Shown: piece by piece, positions 22,990-34,872 of the stretch | Numbering within the stretch: position 1 is the first letter of the stretch | How the letters are laid out: every line of letters starts with the position of its first letter | Source of the DNA: Orychophragmus violaceus | Lineage: Eukaryota > Streptophyta > Magnoliopsida > Brassicales > Brassicaceae | NCBI GenBank assembly: GCA_030180135.1 | Contig: CM058239.1 | Coordinates: 46,635,270 to 46,699,269 of the forward strand | DNA length: 64,000 nucleotides | Direction of reading: 5' to 3' | Program-made: the position numbers and the translations under genes | Notes under the pieces: generated by a model | Told to the model about the DNA's origin: nothing | Databases searched by the model: none | The model's input: only the letters and a program-made list of their open reading frames with translations

Positions 22990-25095
22990 TTATTTTAATC
23001 TGTAGAAAATGATTGCATTAATGATTTATCCATCTGGAGCTAAAAAAAGAAAAGAGAAAAGAAACGAAGAGAAAAAGAATATATCAAATCTCTATCAGGT
23101 TCTCTTTTCAGATATTTTAAAAACCCAAAATCTCTTAGAACTGATGAGGTTGATGGAATTGATGAGGCTGATGGATCTGAATCAGCTGATGGAATTGATG
23201 AGGTTGATAGAACAGAAAATGTAAACCATGATCAAGAAGATAATACAAATAAGGCTAAGATGGATGATGAGGCTGATAGAACTGATGGTGAGCACTTTAA
23301 TGAAGAAGATTCACTGCTGGATCGTATGGATCCTGAAAATTGGAAAAAGGTCCGTTACTACCACCAGCTGGATTGTATGATCAGCAGTTAAGAGATTACG
23401 TGGTTAAGAAAGGTCTTTTACCACCACTAGCTGAATATTATATTTTTTCCAAAAATGTAAGTGGTAAACATTTTTTTCACAGGCATTACAAAAGGATCAT
23501 GAAGAATGGAGATAGCATAGGCGTTGGTTAGTCTATTCAACAACATTCAACAAGATTTATTTTTTTCGTTGCAAGTTGTTCACTCGGTACAAGGATACAA
23601 CTCAACTAGCAAGCATTGGGTTTATGGATTGGAATAATATCGTAGTAAGGCTTAGTCAACATGAAATGAGCTAGTGGATGGAGCTAGAGACGAGGCTGTA
23701 AAAGAATCAAACAATTGATAAGTATGTCCAAGAGGAAATCGAAAAGAGAAGAATCACTGGAGAGCTTTTATTGAGATTATTTTCAGTGGTGAAGTATTTG
23801 GCCAAGGGTAATATATCATTTCGGGAACCAATGAAAAAATTGGTCAAGATAACATTGGAAATGTTGTGGGTACTATTGAGATGATTGTTGAATTTGATCT
23901 AGTGATGAGGGAGCACATTAAGCGAATAACAAAAGGAGAAATGTGGAAAAACCATTATCTCAACCACCAAATTCAGAATGAGTTGATAGGAATGTTGGGA
24001 TTTGAATCAAGCTTTTGATTGTTAAGAGAATCAAAAAAAAAAAAAAATTCGGTTATTCTTGATTACACTCCAGATATTAGCCATAAGGAGCAAATGTCTC
24101 TTGTTATTCTATGTGTGGATATATCAGTGGATCCAATTCAAATTGAAGAGTTTTTTCTTACTTTTGTGGAAGTTGATGATAAATCAGGAAAATGACTTTT
24201 TGAGCTATTCTGTGATACACTGGTTTGTCTGAATCTGGATATTAATAATGTTTGAGGATAAGGCTATGACAATGGATCCAACATAAAAGAAAAAAACAAA
24301 GGAGTACAAAAGAGGTTCGTAGATATCAATCCAAAAGCATTTTATACTCCGTATGGTTGCCATAATCTGAATTTGGCTATTTGTGATATTGCTAAATCTT
24401 CAGAAAAGGCGATTTCTTTCTTTGGGATTATGTAGCGTTTATACTGGGTTTTTTTTTCATAGTGTGAAACCTCTATCAGATACGCGTTGGGAGAGTCACC
24501 ATGAAAGCGTTAAGACAATACGTTTTAAAACTCCAGAAGTCAGAGATGTTTTATTTTACTTTGCAAAAAAATAGTGATGATTTAAAAGCACGGAGTGATG
24601 TTGAATGCCTTGCAATAAGGGAAACACATGGAATCAGAGGATTTGAGTTTTTGTTTAGTATGGTTATATCGTATGATGTTCTGTTTGTCGTTAATAACGT
24701 AATAAGACGCTACAGTGAAGATATTGATATCTGATGCCATTGTTCAGCTGAAGGGACTAGTCTCTTTTTTCCAAAAGTACAGAGAAACAGGTTTTGAAGA
24801 AGCAAAAGCTGAAGCCTTAAAAATTGCAGTTGTTATGGATATTGAACTTATGTTTAAGAAGAAGAGCAAGAATCTATATAACATGGAAAACTCATTTTGA
24901 AGAAGATCCAGAAAAATGTGATGATGTTTCTCAGATTCTAAGCTTGGAGGATGATTTTAGAATCAATTATTTCATCAAAATCATGGATCAAGCTCTCGTT
25001 TCTTTCCAAACAAGGTTAGAACAATTTCATGAGTATGAAAATATTTTTGGGATTTTGTTCGGTCTACGAAAGCTCAAAATCGCTGCTGATCATTG
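22990..25095 (+). pseudogene. hAT transposase (TTF zinc finger/DUF4371 type), decayed
   Basis: Reading across shifting frames gives the order of a plant zinc-finger-MYM1-like hAT transposase. First is an acidic N-terminus (23125-23330), then RMDPENWKKV and KKGLLPPLAEYYIFSKN (TTF finger region). Next is a DUF4371-like stretch near 23700-24030 (KRRITGELLLRLFSVVKYLAKGN), then the RNase H-like core with NNV-GQGYDNGSNM and DTRWESHHESVK (about 24240-24560). The tail ends FGLRKLKIAADH at 25095. Many stops and small indels are present. The C-terminal dimerisation domain is missing because copia-1 inserted exactly here. Another hAT tail of the same type lies at 50956-52400. Confidence 0.75.
25091..25095. 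other. Target-site duplication CATTG, left of copia-1
   Basis: Identical to 32488-32492 directly after the right LTR. It shows that copia-1 is a complete insertion. Confidence 0.9.
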
Positions 25096-25731
25096 TGTTG
25101 GAATTGTGTCCAGTAATCTCGGTACTGTCTCTAGAAAGTAAGAGTATGTCAATGATCAGACATAAGTCATATAATACTGGGGGTCATGATGGCTTGCTAG
25201 AGTCCGCTCATGATCTATAAGTCTTGGACTTATTGCCTTTATTATATGATCCCATATGGGTCACACGCCTAAGCTAACAGGAAAATGTGTTGGAACGGCT
25301 TAGCAGAAGTACGACAAAAGTGCCAGGCATTTGTCGTACTAAGAGAGAAAGATTAATGGGTCTGATTAAATGGGATTTAATCAGATTGGTGTTTTGGGCC
25401 CATAAGCCCAAAAGGGAAAGAGAAGGCTTTTAATAAACTAAAAGCCAAATCTCTTTCTCTAACCCTAGCCCCCAGCGCCGGTTCTCCTCTCTCCCTGCGC
25501 CTCCCACCAGCTCGGTCTAGCAGCCGTTTTCTGTGATCGCGTGTGTGAACCTTGGGAGGATTCATCCCTCGGTGTATCTATCTGATCTCTGACCTGTTCT
25601 ATTCCTTCCGCTGCAACAAACAGGTAAAAGGTGAGATCATCTAATGTTTCTAATCAAGAGAACCTAGATCTGTATGTTTAGGTTGATATGAATCTGTGAA
25701 TTACATCAGGATCAACTAAACAGTTCCTACA
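25096..25731 (+). repeat. 5' LTR of copia-1
   Basis: 636 bp, TGTTGG...CTACA, followed after one base by the primer site. It contains the ctctgacctgttc and cgctgcaacaaacagg blocks shared with copia-0. Confidence 0.93.
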
Positions 25732-25732
25732 G

Positions 25733-25745
25733 TGGTATCAGAGCC
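25733..25745 (+). other. Primer-binding site (tRNA-Met) of copia-1
   Basis: tggtatcagagcc, an exact standard site for the initiator tRNA-Met 3' end. Confidence 0.92.
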
Positions 25746-25899
25746 ATTGGTTCTTAGGATTTCTTGTTTTAGATTCATGTTTAGGTTGTTTAATCTGTTT
25801 AGAAGTGTTTTGAATCAATTACTGATAAGAGAAAACACTTAAGAAACTGAATTGAATCCTGAACAAACATTTGAAATCGCAAACCAAGCTATATGACTT

Positions 25900-26270
25900 G
25901 GTAAGCGATCGGCCGGTTCGATCGACCGCAAAGCAAGCGTCGCATGGATCCGTAAGGATCGCATGGACTGCGTCGTCCGGTTGGATCGAAACGATCGTGG
26001 GCTTAGGCGGACGGTATGGTCGGATCGAACGAAACGTCGGGCCGATCGATTGGATCGGATCGTCCGATCGTAGGATCGATCTCGATCGATCGTCGCGTCC
26101 TGCCCGTCCAGCTCACATACGTTGCGTCCCGATCACTCGGCGATCGTGGAAGCATCGTCCCGAGCGTCCCGAGCGTCCCGTCCGGCCATTGTCCCGAGCA
26201 TCTCGATCTCGGATCGTCGTATGCGGCTTGCGGCTGGACGATTGTTTGTCGACCGGTTAGGGTTTGACGA
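25900..26270. repeat. CpG-rich GATCG stretch in copia-1 leader
   Basis: Dense cgatcg, gatcga and cgtcc words sit in otherwise A/T-rich DNA. The 129-codon frame across it (25871-26260) has a biased R/S/G translation and no counterpart frame in copia-0, so I reject it as a gene. Confidence 0.7.
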
Positions 26271-27421
26271 ATGATGTTTCGGTACGGTTCGGTTTAAAAT
26301 TATTGATTAAAATCATCGTCTCGGTTTAATAAACAGATTTTAATAATTTTATTAAATCTGGTTAAACCGGAATAAGAAATCCAATGTCGAAAGAAATATT
26401 GGATTTAGTGCCTAAACCAGGAATTTCTAATTTGATTTGGTTGGACCAAATAAATTGAGAAATTCCGGTTTAGTAAATAACCGGTTGACAATTGTGGTCA
26501 TCGTAGTAATTAAAATTTGGTTAGACCAATTTTAATGAACCAGACCGGTTATGTCATTTAATTGGACAATTGGGTCATGTCTTGGACATGGACCAATTCT
26601 TGGGCCTCGGGCCAAGAAGTTAAAACAATTGGGCCAATTATTTGAGTCTTTCTTCAGATTAATTTAAAATTTATTTTATAAAATTATAAAGTCGATTTTA
26701 AATTAAAGTTTCCGAAATTTTGAAATTAGAAAGTTTCTTAAAATAGAAGTTTCTGGATTTGCGGGTTTTGGATTTTAAGAAATTTCTAAAGTTAGAAAGT
26801 TTCCGTTTTTAGAAAGTTTCCAATTTTAGAAAGTTTCCAAAAATAGTAGGTTTTCTAAAAATGGAAAGTTTCCCGAAATAGTAATCTTCTATTTTGGGAA
26901 TGAGATTTTAAAATAAACCTACGAACCTCAAACAATATCAAGCGCTGGATGTCTTGTCCATTCTATGTCAGCTGTCGAAGCCCATTCAATTGTATTCATG
27001 GCCTTACAGTGTGAGGGTGTCTGCTTTTGCGTGGATAAGACGGTTTGTGATTCATAAATGTCATTGGGAGTCCCAGACATTAATGATTACATGACTGTAT
27101 AGTCTGGTTTTCTTGACTGGGCCATCGGGAGTCCCGGGCCTTGAGACATCAGAGTGGATTGGGCCTCGGGCCCAGATTCACAACCAAGAGTTATATCACG
27201 GATATAATTAGCCGATATAGGGCTTACCGATATAAGCTAAGGTTGGGTGACGGCCAGTGGCCCACTTTAATCTTAGTTATATGTGGATCTTGGAATCATT
27301 ATATTCTATTGAGGGTAACTTATGTTATTGAATATAATGCGTGATTAATCATATTAAATTTAATACGAGATTAATCATATTGAACATGTTAACTAAAATC
27401 CTTTTATCTTAATTTTCAGTT
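26271..27421 (+). other. Remaining leader of copia-1
   Basis: Mirrors copia-0 3179-4300. It includes the GAAACTTTCT minisatellite (26690-26890) and a 67-codon frame (27141-27344) of doubtful meaning. No other gene is seen. Confidence 0.7.
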
Positions 27422-28441
27422 ATGACTAGCACAAACAATCAAAACACTTTCTCGATCCGGTCTGTCCTTGAGATGGACAAGCTGAACGGATCAAATTTCT
27501 TGACTTGGTCGCGGAACCTGAGGCTTGTCCTCAGACAGGAGAGAAAGGACTATGTCCTTGAGAGAGCTCTCCCCGTGAGGATCGGGTCCAATGCTTCTCA
27601 TGCAGTATATGATGCTTGGAATAAGCATTATAATGATGCGGTAGATGTGCGTGGTCTGATATTGGCTACCATGGACTCAGACTTGCGGGAGCAATATGAG
27701 AACATGGAGTCGCCAATAGAGATGATCAGCAGCCTGAAATTGAAATTTCAGGAGCAGGTAAGGGTGGAGAGATACCAGTTGGTTAAGTCTCTCACTGGCT
27801 GCAAGCTACCAAATGATAATCCAGTGAGTCCTCATGTCAGTAAAATGATGGGTTACATTGATAACCTGAGGAAACTGGATTATCCAGTTAGCCAAGAGTT
27901 GGCAACTGAAATCATTCTGCAGTCACTGCCGTCAAGCTATGATAAGTTCAGAAGGAACTATATCAAGAAAGGCTTAACGAAGACGCTGACTGAACTGCAT
28001 GATATGCTCAAGACAGTTGAGCCAAACGTGGAGAGTACCCTATACAATCTCATGAATGAGAAGGGTAGGTTTACTAAACCTAATGCTGACAAGGGTGAAG
28101 ACAAAGTTGTCCAGATTTTGAATCATGGCAAGCGTGTGTCTTCTGAGCCCGAGTCAGATACCTCTTACGTTGGTAAATGCTGCTACTGTAAGGAGACAGG
28201 GCATTGGAAGAGAAATTGCATTAAATTCATGGAAGATGATGAGGAGTTGAAGTTGATGTATGAGACTACTTCCTCAGGTATTCATGTTATTACTTCAAGT
28301 TCTACCTTATAGGTATTGGATACTGGTTGTGGCACTGATATTTGTTAGAATATGCAGAGCCTGGGCAACAGTAGAACTTTGAAGGAAGGGCAAGTGAAAC
28401 TACATATCTGGAAGGAGCTTGGGATGCTGCCTCAGCCGTAG
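27422..28441 (+). pseudogene. Copia-1 Gag with two late in-frame stops
   Basis: The frame matches the 339-codon Gag of copia-0 end to end, with about 95% or more identity by eye. A TAG at 28310-28312 ends translation after 296 residues, and a second TAG interrupts TDIC-NMQ about 12 codons on. The capsid-like region and zinc knuckle (CCYCKETGHWKRNC; D of copia-0 changed to N) lie before the first stop. A Gag able to assemble and bind RNA could therefore still be made; only the protease stub is lost. Start ATG is conserved with copia-0. Confidence 0.9.
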
Positions 28442-30990
28442 GGTTTTCACTTATAGATCCCTTTTAGGCTTGGTTTTGTATTAAGTAATTGCTACAATGT
28501 ACCTGCTTTAAGCAGAGTTGTCTTTCATTTTCTTGTAAGAATTTGAATGTTTTTCATTTCGATAAAAGACAAGTTTTGTTCTTTTGATCTTAATGAAATA
28601 TTAATTGTAGCACCCTATTCATGGAATGGGTTTTATATATTAAACCAAAGAGTGCCTAAATCTAACATAAATACCGAATTGGTTTAAATCTGATGAATTA
28701 AACCTGATTTTTCTTGGCATAAAGTCCTGGTCACAAAGAGTAAGTCGGATTCAGAAATCCCATAGTCATGGACTGTTGGGCTCATTTGATAAAATATCTT
28801 ATGAGACTTGAATTCTGTTTACTAGACCAAAAGGTAAAGGGCCTATCTTAGCCGAGCTAGAGGAAAGCCCAAAGGCTTATTGGACCTGGAACATACTGAT
28901 GTATGTGGCCCAATGAGCAGTAATGCCAGAGAAAATTTCCTGTACTTCATTGTCTCTACTGATTACTTCAATGAGTGTGACTGTGTTCATTTGATGAGAC
29001 ACAAGTCGGAATTCTTTGACATGGTCGAAAGAGTTCCAGAATGAAGTATAAGATCTGAGTGACAAAAGTATTAAGACTCTGGATTAAATCACGAGTGAGA
29101 ATACTTAAGTCATTGATTGTGTGATCATCTTAATGAGTGTGAAATCGTTTCACAGCTCATTTCTCCTGAAAACCTGAAGGTGTTTCTGTGAGAAAGAATC
29201 AGATCTTATTAGAAATGATTAAAGATGAGTCACACGAATCTTCCATGATATTATTTAAGAATAACGCTCTAAAATATCTAAGTTTACGCTGAAATAGTTC
29301 CACAAATATCAGTTGAAAGACACCACGTTAATGTGGATTGGAATCGATCCAAATTTGTCTTTACTGAGTATTTGTAGTTGTGCTACTTCGCTGGTTGTCC
29401 TAGAGAAACTAAGGCTTGTTACTTTTACGTCCAATCTGTTTTCTAAGAAGGGAAGTTATTTTCCAAGAAGAACAGTGGGAGTAAAAGTATAACTCGAAGT
29501 TTTCTCAGGGAAACCAAGGCTCGGTACTTTTACGACCATTCTGTTTTCTAAAAAGGAAATTACTTTCCAAGAAGAACAGTGGGAGTAAAAAGTATTTTTT
29601 ACAACCATTCTGTTTTCTAAGATGGGAAGTTACTTTCCAAGAAGAACAGTGGGAGTAAAAGTACAACTCGAAGAAATTCGAGAAATACAGGAGGCTGCTT
29701 AACCTATTGAGGGAGAGCAGCGGAAGGATTTACAGATTTCTGTAGAATCTACACCTGTGGAGCCTGAAGTTCGCAGATATGAAAGAATCAGTCACTAATC
29801 CGAGAGTGAATTCTCGTCATTAGTTTAGCCTGATGATCATTGAATGTTCGCATGATCTGATGATCATTGAAAGCGACAAATCTGCGAATTCCTAGGAAGC
29901 GAAAGTGAGCCCAGACTCCGAAGAATTACATTTTGTGTAAGTTGGCTTCATCGATCCATTCATGGATGGAAGCAAACATATCGGAGTTGGAATCTTCGTT
30001 CTGTTGAAGTAGTCAAGGTTTTGACTTGAACAGGAACGAAGCGGAACTGTGTGTTTACTAATAGATTAGTGGGAGCGATATTGCATTTCTCATAGTGTAT
30101 GTCGATGACATACTGATTCTCGGATATAACGTCCCAACGCTGTAGTCGGTAAAGGACTAGCTTGGGAGTTGGTTTAATGAATGACATGGGTAAAGCCACG
30201 TAGTTCTTGGATTTTGGATCCAGAGATAGAGATCCAAAAGAGCTGGTAGGATAAAGTCAGGATTCTTAAATTGACAAAGTCCTACACGTTTTGAGCAATC
30301 CAAGAAGGGTTTTATGCCAATGTCACATGGCATTAAGTTAAGCAAGATACAGTATCCTACGATAACTGCTGAGCTTAAATGCATGGATGAGATTCCATAT
30401 GCGTCGGCAATTGGATCTATCATGTATGCCATGAAACGTACTTGTTTGATGTTGCTTTAATGTTAAGCAAGACAAGTAAAGACCAGTCAAATCCAGTAAA
30501 GAATCACTGGATTGCCGTAAAGAATATCCTAAAGTATTTTAGGAATACTAAGGATAAATTCTAGAGTTACGGAGAAAGTGAGGTGCTACGAGTCGGTAGA
30601 GTTTGAAAGGCAAGTTTCCAATAGACAAAGATGATTTCCGATCACAGTCCGGTTATATCTTGTGTCTATCTGGCGGTGCAAGGCACTGTTGCTGACTCAA
30701 TGACTTAAGCTGAACATTTCGCAGCTTGGGAAGTGGCGAAAGAGGTTGTTTGGAAAGAAGAGTTCGTCACTGAACTTGATGTGATTCCCAGCATAGATGA
30801 GACTAGCTGCACATCAGAGGTCCAAACACCTTGAGGATAGGTATAACCTATTCCGTAAGATAAATGACAGAGATGTTAAGTAGATCAGCAAGTTTCAACG
30901 AATGAGAACGTTGCTAATCTATTAACGAAGCCACTCCTTAGACCTAAGCACGAGTCGCGGACTGTTGCTGTAGGATAAGTGAAATTAAGA
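28442..30990 (+). pseudogene. Decayed copia pol (PR, IN, RT, RNase H remnants)
   Basis: No frame over 100 codons survives, but landmarks appear in order. A pre-integrase and integrase-like segment lies at 28700-29060. An RT-like segment with the intact box VYVDDILILG is near 30098-30125. A connection piece (NPVKNHWIAVKNILKYF) is near 30490-30545, and an RNase H end (AEHFAAWEVAKEVVWKEEF) near 30710-30770. Stops, shifts and deletions separate them. The 28442-28910 part is shared almost base for base with copia-0 and recognisably with copia-3, so the decay predates the spread of these copies. Confidence 0.75.
29415..29690 (+). repeat. Three-copy repeat in copia-1 pol remnant
   Basis: Three copies of a unit containing ttctgttttctaag, gggaagttactttcc and aagaacagtgggagtaaaag occur at about 29434, 29538 and 29606. 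The agtgggag core resembles the element's own polypurine tract. A similar unit is at the left edge of copia-0 (1-60, minus). Confidence 0.8.
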
Positions 30991-31840
30991 TGTAGTCTTA
31001 ATTACAGTGGGAGTTATTAAAGGGCTTTATTTAGTTATTGGATATGTTCTTGAAATAACATTTAAGATGTTTAATGAAATTATTATTTCAAGATTATTTC
31101 AACTGTGATGAAATAATCGTTCCAAAGTGATATAAACCATTTTATAGGTCATCGAAGTAAATGACTTGATCTTGAGTCATCGAAGTCATTTAGCTTGATC
31201 ATGAGACCCTATATTTGATAAATGTTTTATATCATCCTGTCCCTAGTCGAAGGTTGTTGAAATTGGAACACCAACAACCGTGTGAGACTGGATTGGTACG
31301 TGACTTATGACAAAGTCTCAGTGTGTCATAGATGCGCGGCATCAAAGTCAGTACATAGGTGTATGTTGGGAACATACGACCGGACAAGACCCGCTTATAA
31401 GAACTCTTCAGGATATTTATATATGTGTCATAAGAGATTCTTACTACGACTATAGAGTATAGTCCTTAGACCTGAGTTCACATGCATGTGACTGCACATG
31501 GACTGATGTACTTTGATCATTGTCTAACGCTATCGTTCTGCGATAACTATAAGGACCTTGTTTGGGTACATTATGAAATGAGTAGTTTACAGTGATGGAA
31601 CAAGACGGAATTTTTCCCTCAAATATAAATGGAGTGAATATCTCTAGGCCAATCGGAGATTTGAATACTGGAAAACGCATGGCCATGCTCAAACGGACTT
31701 TCCCGAGTCGTTTGGATTGTCAGTATCAAATCAGAGTCCGATGAACAAGATTAGGCTTTATAAGGATGACACTAATCTTGCCTTATGACTAATCGAGATA
31801 TTGAGACAAAAGGATTATGAATACAGAGAGATTCCAGTAC
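30991..31840 (+). other. 3' untranslated region of copia-1
   Basis: No gene is seen between the last RNase H remnant and the polypurine tract. An 80-codon reverse frame (31450-31692) has no recognisable content. Confidence 0.6.
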
Positions 31841-31851
31841 AAGTGGGAGAT
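31841..31851 (+). other. Polypurine tract of copia-1
   Basis: aagtgggagat directly before the 3' LTR. Confidence 0.88.
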
Positions 31852-32487
31852 TGTTGGAATTGTGTCCAGTAATCTCGGTACTGTCTCTAGAAAGTAAGAG
31901 TATGTCAATGATCAGACATAAGTCATATAATACTGGGGGTCATGATGGCTTGCTAGAGTCCGCTCATGATCTATAAGTCTTGGACTTATTGCCTTTATTA
32001 TATGATCCCATATGGGTCACACGCCTAAGCTAACAGGAAAATGTGTTGGAACGGCTTAGCAGAAGTACGACAAAAGTGCCAGGCATTTGTCGTACTAAGA
32101 GAGAAAGATTAATGGGTCTGATTAAATGGGATTTAATCAGATTGGTGTTTTGGGCCCATAAGCCCAAAAGGGAAAGAGAAGGCTTTTAATAAACTAAAAG
32201 CCAAATCTCTTTCTCTAACCCTAGCCCCCAGCGCCGATTCTCCTCTCTCCCTGCGCCTCCCACCAGCTCGGTCTAGCAGCCGTTTTCTGTGATCGCGTGT
32301 GTGAACCTTTGGAGGATTCATCCCTCGGTGTATCTATCTGATCTCTGACCTGTTCTATTCCTTCCGCTGCAACAAACAGGTAAAAGGTGAGATCATCTAA
32401 TGTTTCTAATCAAGAGAACCTAGATCTGTATGTTTAGGTTGATATGAATCTGTGAATTACATCAGGATCAACTAAACAGTTCCTACA
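31852..32487 (+). repeat. 3' LTR of copia-1
   Basis: 636 bp, differing from the 5' LTR by about two substitutions (in agcgccgRttctcc and acctTKggagg). It is followed by CATTG (32488-32492). Confidence 0.93.
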
Positions 32488-32492
32488 CATTG

Positions 32493-32886
32493 GCTCATCC
32501 ATCAATCCGGAGTAAAACTCAATAACGAACTTTGTTTTGCTACCTCAAATCGTGTTAATGGGTTTGGCTGATTGCTTCTTAGAAGTTGCGAAGCTCGAAT
32601 TTTTCTACGACCAAGCTCCTGAGAGCATGAAAAGTCTGGGAACATCGTACTCGACAACAGGTTTAGCGGTCGGGAATTTCGTGAGTAACTTCTTGTTGTC
32701 AACGGTTTCTTAGATAACGAAGAAACGAGGAAGAGGATGGATCTTAATGAGTCTAGGTTAGATTATTATTACTTGTTCTTTGTGGTTCTAAATTTGGTTA
32801 ACTTCGCCTTGTTCTTGGTCGTGGTTAGGTTTTATGTTTATCGAGCTGAGGTTACTGATTCAATGGATGTGAAAGAGGAGGAATGA
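32493..32886 (+). pseudogene. NPF/PTR (NRT1) transporter C-terminal tail, broken
   Basis: Reading from about 32530 gives QIVLMGLADCFLEVAKLEFF, then DQAPESMKSLGTSYSTTGLA and VGNFVSNFLLSTVS, followed by an in-frame TAG. After a small shift it continues with NESRLDYYYLFFVVLNLVNF and ends KFYVYRAEVTDS-like residues and EEE-stop at 32886. This is the end of an NPF family proton-coupled nitrate/peptide transporter, covering the last two or three membrane helices. It resembles Arabidopsis PTR3/NPF5.2 as I recall it. One stop and one frameshift kill it, and the 5' gene body is absent; copia-1 abuts it on the left. With ELOF1 downstream it marks the original host gene order. Confidence 0.85.
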
Positions 32887-33067
32887 AAGTAATGGATATC
32901 AAAGAGAATGAATAGTCATTAGCAAAATATAATTCCATATTCAATGTCTGTAACTTTGTTTGAGACTTTATACCTTTAGATTTTTCATTAATGTTAATTA
33001 TATGGGATTATATTCAAAGCTAATGGACAACGAATGTGTTACTCGGTGTCTCTTATATATCCACCAG

Positions 33068-33102
33068 ACCGCTGTCCCGCTTCCCTTGACCATTTTAATT
33101 TC
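33068..33102 (+). pseudogene. Second NPF tail, left piece before copia-2
   Basis: Reads AVPLPLTIL in frame, matching the usual VPLTIF...LLPQ segment of NPF proteins just before the GLADAF helix. The right piece resumes at 45483 after copia-2. It is short, so similarity alone is weak; the matching continuation supports it. Confidence 0.5.
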
Positions 33103-33695
33103 TGTAAGAATATTTATCCTTATATGTGACCTATATGTCTCCCGGTTTAATATAAGAGATCAAGTTCACATTAGTGTTAAAGAATTCTAATATAAGAGAC
33201 GATACCGTGATGGATCGGTTTCGATTAGAGAATTAGAATTCGGGTTTATTGATAACCCTCTTTTCTTAACCATTTACTTTATGTATTCTTCTCTTACATA
33301 AAGTTAATTAAAAGGTATGATGTATAATACACCTTTTGGTAAGACACACACATTCGTCACATTAGGAAAAGTGACTGTACGAGTTGTCTTCTATATATAC
33401 ATCTTACAAATTAATTAACAAGGGTGATAATAAACACATAGACAAAAGCGTGTGTTGAAAGTAAGAGAGAATAAGTATTTGGATTTCCTTATCCATCAAA
33501 GGAGATCATAAGGCTTTGGAGGTTTAAGGAAAGAGAAGTCAAGAGGAGATTCAATCCATTCAAAGGGCTAAACAAGCATGGATCAAGGTTAGTGTCTTTC
33601 TTCTTCTCTAGAAAAGCATAGAGTTGAATTAAATCAAACCTAGATGATTTTGGGGATGATTTCATGAATTGAAATTAATAAAAGATATACTTATA
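33103..33695 (+). repeat. 5' LTR of copia-2
   Basis: Starts tgtaagaatatttatcc and ends cttata. The matching copy is at 44903. It contains a TATA-like tctatatatacatc block near 33390 that could serve as promoter. Confidence 0.88.
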
Positions 33696-33697
33696 TT

Positions 33698-33710
33698 TGG
33701 AATCAGAGCC
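33698..33710 (+). other. Primer-binding site variant of copia-2
   Basis: tggaatcagagcc, one base different from the usual tggtatcagagcc. Confidence 0.8.
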
Positions 33711-34872
33711 AATCTAGGATTTGTTTAATTCACTATTTGGATTGCATACGTTGCTCGTTACATTACGTTTAGTAATTAGCATACGGCATGTGACGATGAA
33801 CATTCATCATTGTTATGACATGATTATGAAAGTTACATTTGCATGAAGAGACACGTATGAATCTAGTGTCATGATAACTGTTGTTTATGTACCGTAAAAG
33901 GTTTCTGAATTGTTTGCATATATGAATTCGTGCCATGAATTGTTGAGCGCCATCTCGTTTTGATAATTTCTGGATTTGAGAATAAACGGTTAACTGTTTT
34001 GTTGTCTAATTGAAACGGTTTGACTTAATTTGAAAAGTCACATATATGCTGCATATCTCGTATGGACTCAAACCACTTAAACTTTATAACTGTAATTCAA
34101 TTAAACATGCGAAATGGTTACACAAAAGTCACGTATTGGTAAAATGATTCAACTCTGGGTATTTTTTGAAACATTTCTATGTTGGCAGTTATTGTCAACG
34201 CATAGTTTTGTGTTCGCATGTCTTTTTTTTTTAAATTATAAAGTATAAGTGAATTAAAGTTATTGAGTCGCAATTAGGCATTGCATTTTGGCATCACATG
34301 CATTTAGATATTGCATTCATATATTAATAGATATATACGACAATTTAGGATGTTTGTCATATTAAAAAAAAAATGCTTCCGCTGCATTTTAACGAAAATA
34401 TTATTGTGTTATGAAATACTAACACAATATAAAAGTTTTTTTAATATTTATATTGTATATAACATGTTAGTCACCAAAGTGGCCTTGTTATATTACATGT
34501 AAATATTAAAAGTAATAAAACATATATATTTATAATATATATAATATAATTGATCAGGAATAAAGAGATGCTAAAAATGACATTAAAGTTGATTGATTAA
34601 TTATTTTACAAACTATATTCTAGGAGATCACCCAAAGGTGGATCATTGAATATAATTAGTAATATAAAAGAGATTAATCATTTTCACTATAGTTAATGGT
34701 ATACATACCCAAAGGTAGTATATTATTTAACTTGTGTGTTATTTGATTAATTATAAAAGTATTAACTTAGTATCAATGATAGTGCTTGTGTTTAAGTATT
34801 GCCCAAATGTTACTTAAACTCATGCAATAAAAGATTAAAATTGCCTCCTAAAATAAAAGTTTCATAGCATTA
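33711..34872 (+). other. A/T-rich leader of copia-2
   Basis: Over 1.1 kb without a gene. Small frames such as 34311-34502 look like chance A/T-rich frames. Confidence 0.65.

Larger units (their letters stand above)
25096..32487 (+). mobile_element. Ty1/copia element copia-1, complete but pol-dead
   Basis: 7,392-bp element with two 636-bp LTRs that differ at only about two positions by eye. It has a primer site, polypurine tract and a perfect 5-bp target duplication. The gag carries recent stops, and the pol is decayed beyond use. The near-identical LTRs show recent movement, so enzymes came from elsewhere. Same family as copia-0 and, more distantly, copia-3. Confidence 0.93.

Noticed and set aside
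23009..23224. M/E/L-rich 71-codon frame
   Set aside because: It is the wrong frame of the acidic N-terminus of the hAT pseudogene, where the alternative frame gives DEVDGIDEADG-type text.
25871..26267. 129- and 83-codon frames in the copia-1 leader
   Set aside because: Low-complexity GATCG-rich sequence. The frames are not conserved in the matching copia-0 leader.
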